Below are positions 45,148-53,618 of a stretch of 64,000 bases of DNA, in pieces. This DNA comes from Sphingobium sp. BYY-5 (GTDB lineage: Bacteria; Pseudomonadota; Alphaproteobacteria; Sphingomonadales; Sphingomonadaceae), in NCBI RefSeq assembly GCF_022758885.1, contig NZ_JALEBH010000001.1, positions 62,001 through 126,000 of the forward strand, in the 5' to 3' direction. The position numbers were made by a program, and so were the translations under genes. Every line of letters starts with the position of its first letter. Position 1 is the stretch's first letter. The notes under the pieces are model-generated. The model did not search any database, had not been told where the DNA came from, and worked only from the letters and a program-made list of their open reading frames with translations.

Positions 45148-47496
45148 TTATCTGCCGATGGCCATCCACCAGGCGTTGGCCGCCGGGGCGGCGTTCCAAA
45201 AACTGGCCCCGTCTCTGCTCACGCTGTAGGGAAGCGGACAGTTGGCTTGCGCATTACCGTTGCCGATTTCGGTGGCGACGCCCGAATGAATATGGAAACA
45301 GGCGGTCGGGAACTGGATGGGGAAGGTGATGGACCCATAGGAGTCCGCGTTGCAGTAGACCATGCCCCACTGCATGATGAGGCCGTTGGGCAATCGGCAA
45401 TAGCCGGTGCTGTCGAGGTTTCCGCTGGGCAGAATGTCGCTGAGTTGCCAGCCATCCAGCAGATCAGCGTCGAGGCCGGAGCCAGAGCCGTCATTGCCAG
45501 TGTGCCAGACTAAATTGCCGTTCCAGTGCATGACCCCGGAAGAGTTGAAGCCGAACGCCCCCCAGTTCACCGTCCCATTGTTCGATGTGACCTGAAAATA
45601 GGCATCGCCACCGTTGGATGGCGCGCGCAGGCGAAAGCCGCCGGTGACGCCGTTGGCGGGCGAAACCGCCTCTACTATGCCGGTGAATATTTGGCCTGCC
45701 ACATTGGCGGGGGTGTAACCAAGGCGGGCCGGAATATTGGTGTAATAGCTGCTGTCTTGTCCATCGAGCAGGTCGGCGTCCAGGCCCGATCCCGCGCCGT
45801 CATTGCCCGAATGCCAGACGACGCTGCCGCCATATCGGAGCAATTCCTCATTCGCGTTGCAACCCAGCGTGTGGGGTGAGTTGCCGAAGCGGACGAAGCC
45901 GGCGTTCCAGTTGCCTACACCCCGGATCGAGAAGCCGTTCGCGATGTTGGAATCGCCAATAAACGCATCGTCGCCAAGGCGGATATTTGCGCCGTCGCCG
46001 TTGGCCGTCACACTGAGATAAGGCAGGCTCAAGCTGCCCGTCAGAGTGTCACCTGCCTTATTGACAGGGGTATAACCCAGGCGGGCTACGATATTGGTGT
46101 AGTAGCTCCCCTGCTGCCCATCGAGCAGATCAGCGTCCAGGCCCGACCCTGCGCCGTCATTGCCGGAATGCCAGATTTCATAAGCGTTCGCACCGAATGA
46201 CCAACCGCCCAGCTTGAGCTTATTGTCCGTGTCGAGACCGAAGTAGAAGGCACGCTGGTTCGGACGGTGGAAGCAGAGCATGGCGGCACCTGTCCCATTG
46301 CCCCGCACCTCGATCTCGCCGAGGTTCGAGGCCGTGTTTGCCATGGCGCTGTCGCCCGTGCCGTTGCCCATGACCGTGATCCGGCCCGTCGCCACGTCAC
46401 CGGCCTTGTTCAGCGGGGTATAGCCAAGCCGCGCGGTGATATTGGTGTAATAGCTGCCATCCTGCCCATCGAGCAGGTCGGCGTCCAAGCCCGATCCCGC
46501 GCCATCATTGTCGCTATGCCATATAGTGGCGCTGCCCCAGAGCAGGCCCGTACCCAAGGTAAGCCGCAGCGCATCCGGGTTGATCTGCAATCTTGTGCCC
46601 GCGTTAGCGGTGCTATTTTCACGAACGCTAAGCGTTGAGCCGTCCGCCACGAGATACCATTGCTTGGCCGTATCCGTTTCCGAAAACAGGATACGAGGCG
46701 CATTATGAGAAATGGTGAGGGGACCGGTAAATGTGTCACCAGCTTGGTTTGCTGGTGTGTAGCCGAGCCGGGCGGGGACATTGGCGTAATAGCTGCCCTG
46801 CTGGCCATCGAGCAGGTCTGCGTCCAGGCCGTTGCCCGCGCCTTCATCCTTGAGCGCTGCGGATTTGAGGCCCAGCGCCCCGCGCATGGCCACCGCACTG
46901 GCCGCCGTCAGCAGGGATTTGACGAAGGCCGATGGCGCACCTTCGCCAAAGCGGGCGTTGATCCAGTTGGTGACGGCGGACTTGACGCCCTTCGGCGTGA
47001 CCGCACGCGCGCTATCTGCGCCCGCATCCGTTTCCGCATCGGTCGCCAGTTCCACCACGCCCTGCATCGATGTCGTAGCAGGCGGGTTCAGGAAGTTGGC
47101 GTTGCCAAAGCTGAGCGCGGTTGCGGCTACGTCAGCGAACTGGACGTCGATGGCCATCAAGAGCATCGCCTGCGCCGATTTCTCCACGATCACGGCGGAC
47201 TGGCCATAAATGGCGAACAACGTGCCATCGGCCAGATAGAGGGCGAAGCTGCGCACCGTGAAGACGCCGGTGCCTTCATCGCGCACGATCAGGTGGATGG
47301 TGTCATCGGCCACCACATCGCCTGACAGGGTGTCGATGCGCTTATGTTCGCCGGGGAGAGATGTCGCGGTCTTGGAAGGGGTCAAGGCCGTGGCCGACAA
47401 GCCCACCTTGGCGATGGTGACGGGCGCGGTGCCGGTATTGGCGGCATTGACGAGCGCTGCGCGGCCTGCATTGGTGACGATGATGGTAAGAGCCAT
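45148..47496 (-). CDS. Tail fibre protein gpH with long internal repeats
   Basis: The 782-residue protein starts MALTIIVTNAGRAALVNAAN, the P2 H / DUF3751-like fibre N-terminus that attaches to the baseplate. Four copies of a repeat of about 115 residues begin GLDADLLDGQ and contain ARLGYTPxNxAGD; a fifth partial copy follows. The end has a collar-like domain (RLPNGLIMQWGMVYC). It is the host-range protein. Neighbours are gpI upstream and the assembly chaperone downstream. Confidence 0.9.
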   Translation of the reverse strand: MALTIIVTNAGRAALVNAANTGTAPVTIAKVGLSATALTPSKTATSLPGEHKRIDTLSGDVVADDTIHLIVRDEGTGVFTVRSFALYLADGTLFAIYGQSAVIVEKSAQAMLLMAIDVQFADVAATALSFGNANFLNPPATTSMQGVVELATDAETDAGADSARAVTPKGVKSAVTNWINARFGEGAPSAFVKSLLTAASAVAMRGALGLKSAALKDEGAGNGLDADLLDGQQGSYYANVPARLGYTPANQAGDTFTGPLTISHNAPRILFSETDTAKQWYLVADGSTLSVRENSTANAGTRLQINPDALRLTLGTGLLWGSATIWHSDNDGAGSGLDADLLDGQDGSYYTNITARLGYTPLNKAGDVATGRITVMGNGTGDSAMANTASNLGEIEVRGNGTGAAMLCFHRPNQRAFYFGLDTDNKLKLGGWSFGANAYEIWHSGNDGAGSGLDADLLDGQQGSYYTNIVARLGYTPVNKAGDTLTGSLSLPYLSVTANGDGANIRLGDDAFIGDSNIANGFSIRGVGNWNAGFVRFGNSPHTLGCNANEELLRYGGSVVWHSGNDGAGSGLDADLLDGQDSSYYTNIPARLGYTPANVAGQIFTGIVEAVSPANGVTGGFRLRAPSNGGDAYFQVTSNNGTVNWGAFGFNSSGVMHWNGNLVWHTGNDGSGSGLDADLLDGWQLSDILPSGNLDSTGYCRLPNGLIMQWGMVYCNADSYGSITFPIQFPTACFHIHSGVATEIGNGNAQANCPLPYSVSRDGASFWNAAPAANAWWMAIGR

Positions 47497-47507
47497 GGTT
47501 CCTCCGG

Positions 47508-48071
47508 TCAGGGGGCAGGAGTTTCTGGCGGCGCCACGCAGGACAGCCGCGCGTAGATGGTCGGGCGCGCCGCCGCGATCAGGCCGACGCCGGCCTTTGC
47601 GGTGACCCCTTGCGTGAAGGTGAAGTGAGAGCGCACCGGCTTGGCCCGACTGACTTCCGCAATGACCTGATCGACAAAGGCGGCCGACGCAGGCGCGCCC
47701 TGCTGGTCAAGGTTCAACACCAGGCTGAAAGAATAGGGATCGCCCTTTGGTGTCATCTGCCACCATTCGCGGATCGCGACCGATCCGCCGAAGCTTTGGA
47801 CGACAGCGCGCACGGACGCAGCGGTGCCCTTCTGCCGAGCGATCGTGATCGCCTTGCGTACCCGTTCGCGCTTGACCGCTTCGGGCCAGTCCGATGACCA
47901 GTTGTCGAGCGACAGGCCCCAGGCAAGCCATGGTAGAAGGGCGATCGGGCAGTTGGAAGGCGACCAGACGTCTCGAACCAGCACGGCGATGTCGAGCAGC
48001 CGGGCAACGACCTGTTCCAGCGCCTTTTCCAGATCGGTCGAGGCAGGCGGCAGAATGGACGGATAGGTCAT
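47508..48071 (-). CDS. Baseplate tail protein gpI
   Basis: The 187-residue protein has the P2 gpI signature LEQVVARLLDI and LPWLAWGLSLDNWSSDWPEA, with VVQSFGGSVAIREWW. It overlaps gpJ by four bases. With J and W it forms the baseplate wedge. Confidence 0.93.
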   Translation of the reverse strand: MTYPSILPPASTDLEKALEQVVARLLDIAVLVRDVWSPSNCPIALLPWLAWGLSLDNWSSDWPEAVKRERVRKAITIARQKGTAASVRAVVQSFGGSVAIREWWQMTPKGDPYSFSLVLNLDQQGAPASAAFVDQVIAEVSRAKPVRSHFTFTQGVTAKAGVGLIAAARPTIYARLSCVAPPETPAP

Positions 48072-48970
48072 TCGCCCGTCCCCGCGTAGCTGAGCGTGAC
48101 GCCGGTGCAGTAAGGGGCCTGCTCGCGCGAGATCACGATGTCCGCAGCCGGGGACGTCAGGACGACATTCTGCACGCCCTCAACATGCAAGGCGGCGAAG
48201 ATGCCCGATCGAGTAATGTCGCGGCCAAGGCGATGGCTGGAGGCGACATAATCGTCCAGCTTGGCGCGGGCCGCGTCCAGCACCACACTGCCATCGGGAC
48301 CGCTGAATGTCGTGATGGTGGCGTTGACGTTGTAATTGACGATCGCGGCGGACTGGACGGTGACAAAGTCGGTAAGCGGGCGACGCGTTTCGTCGGACAC
48401 ATAGGCGGCGACGGTCGCGATCAGCCCGGCGGATGCCGCGCCGGATCCGATGCGGGACAGGACCGACACCAGCACTTGGCCGGGGCTGGGACTAATCGCG
48501 CTGGCGTCCAGCACATCGGAGTCCGCCGACAGGGCGTGGAAGATATAGGCCCCTTCCGGTCCCGCGACCGAATAACCTTCGGGAGCCAGCACCATACGGC
48601 GGCGGAAATCAGCGTCGCTTTCCATCACCGCCGGGATCCCCAGCATTTCATCCGCCGGGGTGATGGTCAGGCGGGCGATGCCGAACAGGGCCGCGATATG
48701 GTCGAGGTCCGCGCCCACGGCATAGGCAGGCATGACGGCGCGGGCCGCATCATTCACGCGCTGGCGCAGCAATTGGGCGAAATAGGCGAACGTCTGGAGC
48801 AACTTCGACGCTGGATCGCTGTCCCGGCTCACAAAATCCGGCATCAGCGTCTGCATATATGCGACGGCGTCCGCATAGATCGTTTCGAAATCTAGCGGGT
48901 CGATGATGTCCGGCGCGGGAAGGCGCGACAGATCAACGGCGGTGAAGGTTGCATCGGCCATGGCGCCCAT
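48068..48970 (-). CDS. Baseplate assembly protein gpJ
   Basis: The 300-residue protein has the baseplate_J architecture, with DPASKLLQTFAYFAQLLRQR and VGADLDHIAALFGIARL near the N-terminus. Starts at 48970 (MGAMADA) or 48961 (MADATF) are both possible; palindrome copy 2 lies 33 bases upstream. It begins the J-I-H block. Confidence 0.93.
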   Translation of the reverse strand: MGAMADATFTAVDLSRLPAPDIIDPLDFETIYADAVAYMQTLMPDFVSRDSDPASKLLQTFAYFAQLLRQRVNDAARAVMPAYAVGADLDHIAALFGIARLTITPADEMLGIPAVMESDADFRRRMVLAPEGYSVAGPEGAYIFHALSADSDVLDASAISPSPGQVLVSVLSRIGSGAASAGLIATVAAYVSDETRRPLTDFVTVQSAAIVNYNVNATITTFSGPDGSVVLDAARAKLDDYVASSHRLGRDITRSGIFAALHVEGVQNVVLTSPAADIVISREQAPYCTGVTLSYAGTGE

Positions 48971-49002
48971 GTCGGCCGTCGGGTATGGCGGATGCTATCG
49001 GC

Positions 49003-49033
49003 TCCATTTGTAGAGGCCGCCTCTACAAATGGA
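49003..49033. promoter_or_regulatory. Late-promoter-type palindrome, copy 2 (ahead of J)
   Basis: The same core as copy 1 with C at the centre: 31 bases of perfect dyad. It stands 33 bases before the J start and between J and the HicAB genes, which read away from it. Confidence 0.7.
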
Positions 49034-49126
49034 CTGGCGACCATCCGGGGGTATGATTGGCGCAGCCCTGCAAACAGAAAGGGCCGTAAAACCAGAGGGT
49101 GGTCATCAATCGATATCGCAATATGT

Positions 49127-49188
49127 TGCGCAAATATTTGCGCATTCCCTCTTGCTATTGCCCTCAGTCATGCGTAAATATTTGCGCA
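49127..49188 (+). promoter_or_regulatory. Paired operator palindromes upstream of hicA
   Basis: The perfect 18-base palindrome TGCGCAAATATTTGCGCA (49127-49144) is followed 26 bases later by a near-copy with one change (49171-49188). The second copy runs into the first base of the hicA ATG. Two spaced operators fit autorepression by the HicB DNA-binding domain. Confidence 0.78.
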
Positions 49189-49370
49189 TGGAACGGGACA
49201 GCAAAAAGATCGTCAGGCGTTTGCTTGAAGAGGGGTTTGAACAAGTGTCGGTCAAAGGATCGCACCACAAGTTCAGAAAGGACGATCGGACTATCATTGT
49301 TCCCCACCCGAAAAAGGATCTCCCTATCGGGACGGCCCGGAACATAGCGAAGATGGCGGGGTGGCTCTAA
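49188..49370 (+). CDS. hicA: HicA-type mRNA interferase toxin
   Basis: From the ATG at 49188 the product is 60 residues (MERDSKKIVRRLLEEGFEQV). The HicA fold is shown by the catalytic His in VKGSHHKFRK, the IIVPHPKKDLPIGTARNI end and the length (usually about 60). HicA cleaves mRNA until neutralised by HicB. The toxin-first order is typical of hicAB. An in-frame ATG 18 bases earlier (49170) would add residues that lie in the operator. Confidence 0.92.
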   Translation: MERDSKKIVRRLLEEGFEQVSVKGSHHKFRKDDRTIIVPHPKKDLPIGTARNIAKMAGWL

Positions 49371-49392
49371 GCCGCCCCAGAGAGGTAAAGTG

Positions 49393-49785
49393 ATGAAGGT
49401 TTTTTACGCGATCGTTCACAAGGATGAAGACAGCGCCTTTGGCGTGAGCTTCCCCGATTTACCCGGTTGCTTTTCGGCAGCCGACACGGAGGATGCGGTA
49501 TTGCCCAAAGCCGTTGAAGCGCTCGACCTTTGGTTTGAGGATGCGGAGGAAGTCGTGCCCCGCTCGATCGAGCAGGTGCGCGCCGAGGTGGCGGATGAAC
49601 TGGCCCAGGGCGCCTATCTGCTTGCCGTGCCGCGCGTCAGCAACGCCGGGAAAATGACCCGCGTGAACCTGTCCATGGATCGGGGTATTGTCGAGGCCAT
49701 CGACGCCGCCGCCAGGATGCGAGGGTTGACCCGTAGCGGTTTTGTGGCCGAAGCGGCGCGCAACGAGATTGCGGGCCTGCACTGA
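49393..49785 (+). CDS. hicB: HicB-type antitoxin
   Basis: The 130-residue product (MKVFYAIVHKDEDSAFGVSF) has the partially degraded RNase-H-like HicB fold with FPDLPGCFSAADTEDA. The ribbon-helix-helix tail (RVNLSMDRGIVEAIDAAARM) binds DNA. A GTG three bases earlier is also open; AGAGG sits seven bases before the ATG. The gene follows hicA by 22 bases and ends opposite the convergent cyclase-like gene. Confidence 0.93.
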   Translation: MKVFYAIVHKDEDSAFGVSFPDLPGCFSAADTEDAVLPKAVEALDLWFEDAEEVVPRSIEQVRAEVADELAQGAYLLAVPRVSNAGKMTRVNLSMDRGIVEAIDAAARMRGLTRSGFVAEAARNEIAGLH

Positions 49786-50022
49786 CCTGTCTTGCCGGTA
49801 GCGGAATGTCCGCATCGGAGCCAACTCGCGAGGATAGCTGACCTGCGCGAACTCGCGAGCATTGAGACCGCCCTCATCAATGGTCACTCGACTAATTGGG
49901 TGGGATCCCGCGAAACTATCTACCTAATTCGTCGAAAAAACGCGATATTTCTAACTGGCGAGAGCCCTGCCTATCACGGATCAAACCATAATGGGTGTCG
50001 GGGCAGCGCTCTCAGCTGCGGC

Positions 50023-51171
50023 TCAATCCGCAGCGGCGGCTTTGCTTTCAGCAACAGCCGGTTCAGCCTCTAGGACCGTGAGACCGGGCTCGATAGCGCC
50101 AAGCAGATCTTCTACCGAGGTCTGGTCGCTGCCCAAGAATTCTGCCGCCAGATCGCCGTCGCTAGTGTTGGCGGCTTCCTGCTCAGTCTTTTTCCGAGCT
50201 TCGATCTCAACCCGATCTTTTTCCCAAGCGGATATATATACTTTGTAATATTCCGGCACTTCGATGTCAGCACTACGGTACGCAAGCTTCAACTCCGGCT
50301 TTTCGATCCGGTATGCCTGAATGTAGCTTTCTAGATAATCAAATAATGTGCCTATCTCTGCCTCGCGCGGTCTATCAAGCAACTCCGCCTCCAGACACTC
50401 AACAGCCTCATGATTTTCATCGCGGCTTGTGATGAGCGAAATTACTGGATATTTTCTTCCACCCACAACGCCTTTGAATACCTGCGGCTCATGAAATGAA
50501 AATTTGCAATCAAATTTTGTAGTATCGACGTTGCGTTTTGCCTTGCAGAGCAAATAAGCAAGAGCAGGCGAAAGAGTCATCGCATCAATCGCTGAATTTC
50601 GCGAAATGCGAAAGCCGCCGTCGATACCTTTGCCTAGAAAATCGAATTTTCCCGGAGCTTCGTCTACAGCGATCTCGACCTCTTCGGTCAACAGGTCGTA
50701 TCCTTCCCCGTACAAGGAATCGCCACCATTCAGCGACAATTGGATACTGCGATTAGGCGTCGGGAAAGCGGCGACCCATGCATTTCCCTTGGTGTTGAGA
50801 TCGAAGGCACTTCCGATTTCCTCGCCAAAATCGATGAGAGCCTCCCTGAATGCGTACACATAGGCCGCTAGATGGGCTATGCTATAAACGCGATTCACAA
50901 AGAGAATTTCATCCCCGATGGTCTTCCAGACTTTGGGTAGATCGCTCTGTTCTTTTTCGTCAATTTCTGGATTGGAGGCGCAGAAATCCTCATACCGCTT
51001 TCGAAATATCTTCGGAAAGCGGCCATAGAACTTTTGGAAAGCCTTCATCCACACAAGGTTGTTGTGCGATTCTTTCGACTTGAAGGCCGTAGACCCGACT
51101 AGATCAACGGAAAGAAACAATCGAATACGATAGCCCGGCTTCGTAGGTAAAACGACGATATCGGCGCTCAT
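50023..51171 (-). CDS. Class III nucleotidyl-cyclase-like protein (Pycsar PycC-like candidate)
   Basis: The 382-residue protein has the two metal-binding motifs of class III cyclases: D23 in LFLSVDLVGSTAF and D87 in VWKTIGDEILF. Pyrimidine cyclases of Pycsar systems use the same DxxGS and WKxxGDE layout. The middle (about 130-300) is a long insertion or second domain, and the acidic C-terminus has EPGLTVLEAEPAVAE. It starts four bases after an ImmA/IrrE peptidase gene, so the two form one unit. No TIR or PycTM effector adjoins it. Local GC is lower than in the phage genes, which suggests transfer. Confidence 0.7.
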   Translation of the reverse strand: MSADIVVLPTKPGYRIRLFLSVDLVGSTAFKSKESHNNLVWMKAFQKFYGRFPKIFRKRYEDFCASNPEIDEKEQSDLPKVWKTIGDEILFVNRVYSIAHLAAYVYAFREALIDFGEEIGSAFDLNTKGNAWVAAFPTPNRSIQLSLNGGDSLYGEGYDLLTEEVEIAVDEAPGKFDFLGKGIDGGFRISRNSAIDAMTLSPALAYLLCKAKRNVDTTKFDCKFSFHEPQVFKGVVGGRKYPVISLITSRDENHEAVECLEAELLDRPREAEIGTLFDYLESYIQAYRIEKPELKLAYRSADIEVPEYYKVYISAWEKDRVEIEARKKTEQEAANTSDGDLAAEFLGSDQTSVEDLLGAIEPGLTVLEAEPAVAESKAAAAD

Positions 51172-51174
51172 ACG

Positions 51175-51708
51175 TCAAAGACCCAATGCACGAGCCCTCG
51201 TATCTGCCGCAGAACGACTGACATCGAAGACTTCTTTGGCACCGTCCACGCCTGCAGAACTATAAACTTCGCTGAAAGCTTCCGCCGGCATAAGAAAGGC
51301 TGCAGCGAACCAATTAGCCTCAAGTTCGGCCCTGCGCTGATCCGAGTCACCCATGTCTACCCACCGGGTCGCCCGCATGACTGCACTGGGGCACGCCTTT
51401 TTAATTTTCGGTAGATGAAGCAGCAGGTGTCCGAGCTCATGAGCTATGGTGAATCTGTCGCGCAAACGAGACGTATTGGGGGACAAATAAATCGTATAAT
51501 CATTCAGATTTCTAGCTACGATCGATCCGCTATCGTGATCTTCATCGCCACTGGAGCCGATTACTATCTTGCCTCCATGGTGCGCGACCAGCTCCTCCAA
51601 ACTTTGCCCTGGCTTGTAGTCATAGATTTCAGCTACGCGTTGCGCGAAATCTTCTACAACGCTTTTCGAAGCTCCAACTCCCGTAGGTATCTGGTACAAA
51701 GTGCTCAT
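51175..51708 (-). CDS. ImmA/IrrE-family zinc metallopeptidase
   Basis: The 177-residue protein has H90-E91-L-G-H94 in FTIAHELGHLLLHL and the third ligand E130 in RRAELEANWFAAAFLMP, the COG2856 signature. There is no N-terminal HTH, so it is the bare peptidase. Members cleave repressors in ICE and phage-defence control (ImmA, IrrE, CapP). Here it is the first gene of a two-gene unit with a cyclase-like protein. No repressor gene is next to it. It may regulate the unit or be its effector. Confidence 0.85.
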   Translation of the reverse strand: MSTLYQIPTGVGASKSVVEDFAQRVAEIYDYKPGQSLEELVAHHGGKIVIGSSGDEDHDSGSIVARNLNDYTIYLSPNTSRLRDRFTIAHELGHLLLHLPKIKKACPSAVMRATRWVDMGDSDQRRAELEANWFAAAFLMPAEAFSEVYSSAGVDGAKEVFDVSRSAADTRARALGL

Positions 51709-52330
51709 GCTGCCTTACCCTCCTGCGCGAAAGCGCAGTGCCTGCGCGCGCCTACTTGGCCACATTACAGAACACAAACAAAAATCACCTTCTGCCTTGT
51801 AGCACGCTCACCAGCTCTCCAACGTCGCTTTGGGCATCTTACCCGAGCCACTGGCCGTTCGAAGTGTGAACATACACAACGATGCAGTGTTCCTGCACCG
51901 CCACGCTTCTCAGAAAATAGTGGTCCCACATCACTGGAGCAATAGCGCGGCAGAGTTCCATTCTCGACTTCTCATAGAGGTAGCGCAGCTTCGGCCGAAG
52001 GGCAACCAGCCTCTGAGGTCGGGTTCGCAAGAGGCGGTTATTCGAGGTGGCGTTAGCGAATGGCGAGAAAACCCCAGCCCCGGTCATGAGCAGAATGTCC
52101 GCTAATTGGTTTGCCGATGATCTCGCTCGAGCGGCTTGGCTGGGCGCAATGCCGATGAGCCGGTTCTATCAAGGCCCCGGCCTGTCCCATGTCCGCAACC
52201 CATCCCCTGAAGCTGTTCGCGCCACGGTTCGACGCCGGATTGAAGCTGCCGGGCAACACCCAACCACTTGCGGCTATAGCCACAGAAGAGCAACTGTCTT
52301 GAAAGCGGAAGAACGGGATGCAAGGCAGTG
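51709..52330. other. Gene-poor stretch of the prophage cargo block
   Basis: About 620 bases hold short opposite-strand open frames but no start with a good ribosome-binding site and no recognisable protein. The promoter of the peptidase-cyclase unit must lie at its left end. No repeats stand out. Confidence 0.5.
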
Positions 52331-52591
52331 ATGTCAATTGAGATGTTGAGCACACAAGATGCGTTGGAGCGCATCAAAGCAAGCACACAAGGCGGGCAAC
52401 AGGTGCTTGGTGTGGACGGCTTCAAAATTGTGCCGGAGGGCTACATCGGACTGCTTGACCTGATTCTCGATTTGTCAGTTCATCCTATTTCCCCTCAGGC
52501 TGCCGAAAGCGCCGCTTTGCAATTCGTTGAGGCCAATGCTCGGGACGGCGTCATGTGGGAAATCGTTATCGGGAGGCCGACCATACGCTAA
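52331..52591 (+). CDS. Small cargo protein, unknown (86 residues)
   Basis: The product MSIEMLSTQDALERIKASTQ continues with GVDGFKIVPEGYIGLLDLIL and a C-terminal helix. It is soluble and acidic, with no recognised family. The initiator may be the GTG at 52328. It is followed by another unknown gene on the same strand, within the S-J cargo region. Confidence 0.55.
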   Translation: MSIEMLSTQDALERIKASTQGGQQVLGVDGFKIVPEGYIGLLDLILDLSVHPISPQAAESAALQFVEANARDGVMWEIVIGRPTIR

Positions 52592-52621
52592 CGACCAGTT
52601 TTCGTCGTTCATCGGGCTGAC

Positions 52622-53038
52622 ATGGATGCTCAATTGCAGACATTCTGCTTATCAGGCAGCATAGTCCCCATGAATTTGGCGGCAGATAGCATTATCGAGG
52701 AAATCGACGCCGGATCGCTTCATCCGACGACGCATCTGGTCGTTCGTGCCCTCCATCAGCACATCAATCTCGCTGACGACCTACAGCGTGAGGCGCTTGC
52801 AGCTTTTGATCGTGGCGACCAATCAGCCGACACGGGCCTGCAAAGTGCAATGTGGACGAAAATCCGAGAACTTGCGGTGGAAGACCAAAGCGGGATGCGA
52901 CTTTCGATTTGCCTGACACGGCCGAATGAGGCCATTGACTGGTATCTGGCCGAATACATAATTGGTTGGGCGCGGGAGCAAGGGGTCGCCGAGCGACAGA
53001 TCATTGATGCCTTCCACGCTCCCTCACGCGGGGGATAA
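52622..53038 (+). CDS. Cargo protein, unknown (up to 138 residues)
   Basis: The frame gives MDAQLQTFCLSGSIVPMNLA and continues with helical, acidic sequence (EEIDAGSLHPTTHLVVRALH, EYIIGWAREQGVAERQIIDA). An internal ATG at 52670 (MNLAADS) is an alternative start. It has no recognised domain. It lies 30 bases after the 86-residue gene and converges with the membrane-protein gene. Confidence 0.55.
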   Translation: MDAQLQTFCLSGSIVPMNLAADSIIEEIDAGSLHPTTHLVVRALHQHINLADDLQREALAAFDRGDQSADTGLQSAMWTKIRELAVEDQSGMRLSICLTRPNEAIDWYLAEYIIGWAREQGVAERQIIDAFHAPSRGG

Positions 53039-53058
53039 CGACCATGAGCGGACATCAT

Positions 53059-53529
53059 TCAAAGTTTACCGTCACGTCTAAACCGGATCCTTACCCACCA
53101 AATGCCAGCGGCAATGGGCAGCGCTCCTATTGCCAAATATAGCGGGTAAAAGATCGCTCCCAAGGCAGAAGTGGAGCTTCCCGTCAGATTGGTGGTTCGG
53201 AGAAACTCGCGGTAGGGATACAATAAAGCTATCGCGGCTGTGCAAAATAGCCAGCGCATCCAAGCGTCAGGCGAACGACGCGCCAGCCAAAAAAGTCCGA
53301 ATTGGGATGCCCCAACCACAGGTGCGAAAAGGAAGAGTGCAGGAACTCCGATGAACCACTGCACTAAAATTTCGAGGATAGAATATTCAAACCCAGTGGG
53401 GCCGACAGTCTCAGGGCCGCGCGTGAACAGCATGATAAATATGGGAACTGCGCATACCAAAGCATTGATCTTTAGTACGGCGTCAAGGCTTTGCCACCAG
53501 CTTGCAATCCGTCGTAACATGGTCGTCAT
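53059..53529 (-). CDS. Four-helix membrane protein of the cargo block, unknown
   Basis: The 156-residue protein has four hydrophobic segments: INALVCAVPIFIMLF, ILVQWFIGVPALFLFAPVVG, WLFCTAAIALLYPY and LGAIFYPLYLAIGALPIAAG. It has a basic C-terminus (RIRFRRDGKL). It lies 90 bases past the gpS stop on the late strand and is absent from P2. It could be a moron or a membrane effector; nothing in the sequence decides. Confidence 0.65.
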   Translation of the reverse strand: MTTMLRRIASWWQSLDAVLKINALVCAVPIFIMLFTRGPETVGPTGFEYSILEILVQWFIGVPALFLFAPVVGASQFGLFWLARRSPDAWMRWLFCTAAIALLYPYREFLRTTNLTGSSTSALGAIFYPLYLAIGALPIAAGIWWVRIRFRRDGKL

Positions 53530-53618
53530 TTGGTGATGATGCGGTATTCGTTTCCGCTTATCAATGTCCGATTACCTGCAATAGCCGCTAGTCCGAAATC
53601 CACCTTCGCAGCCATTCG

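Noticed and set aside
51839..52087. 82-residue minus-strand frame in the cargo gap
   Set aside because: No ribosome-binding site, no domain, and competing frames on both strands.
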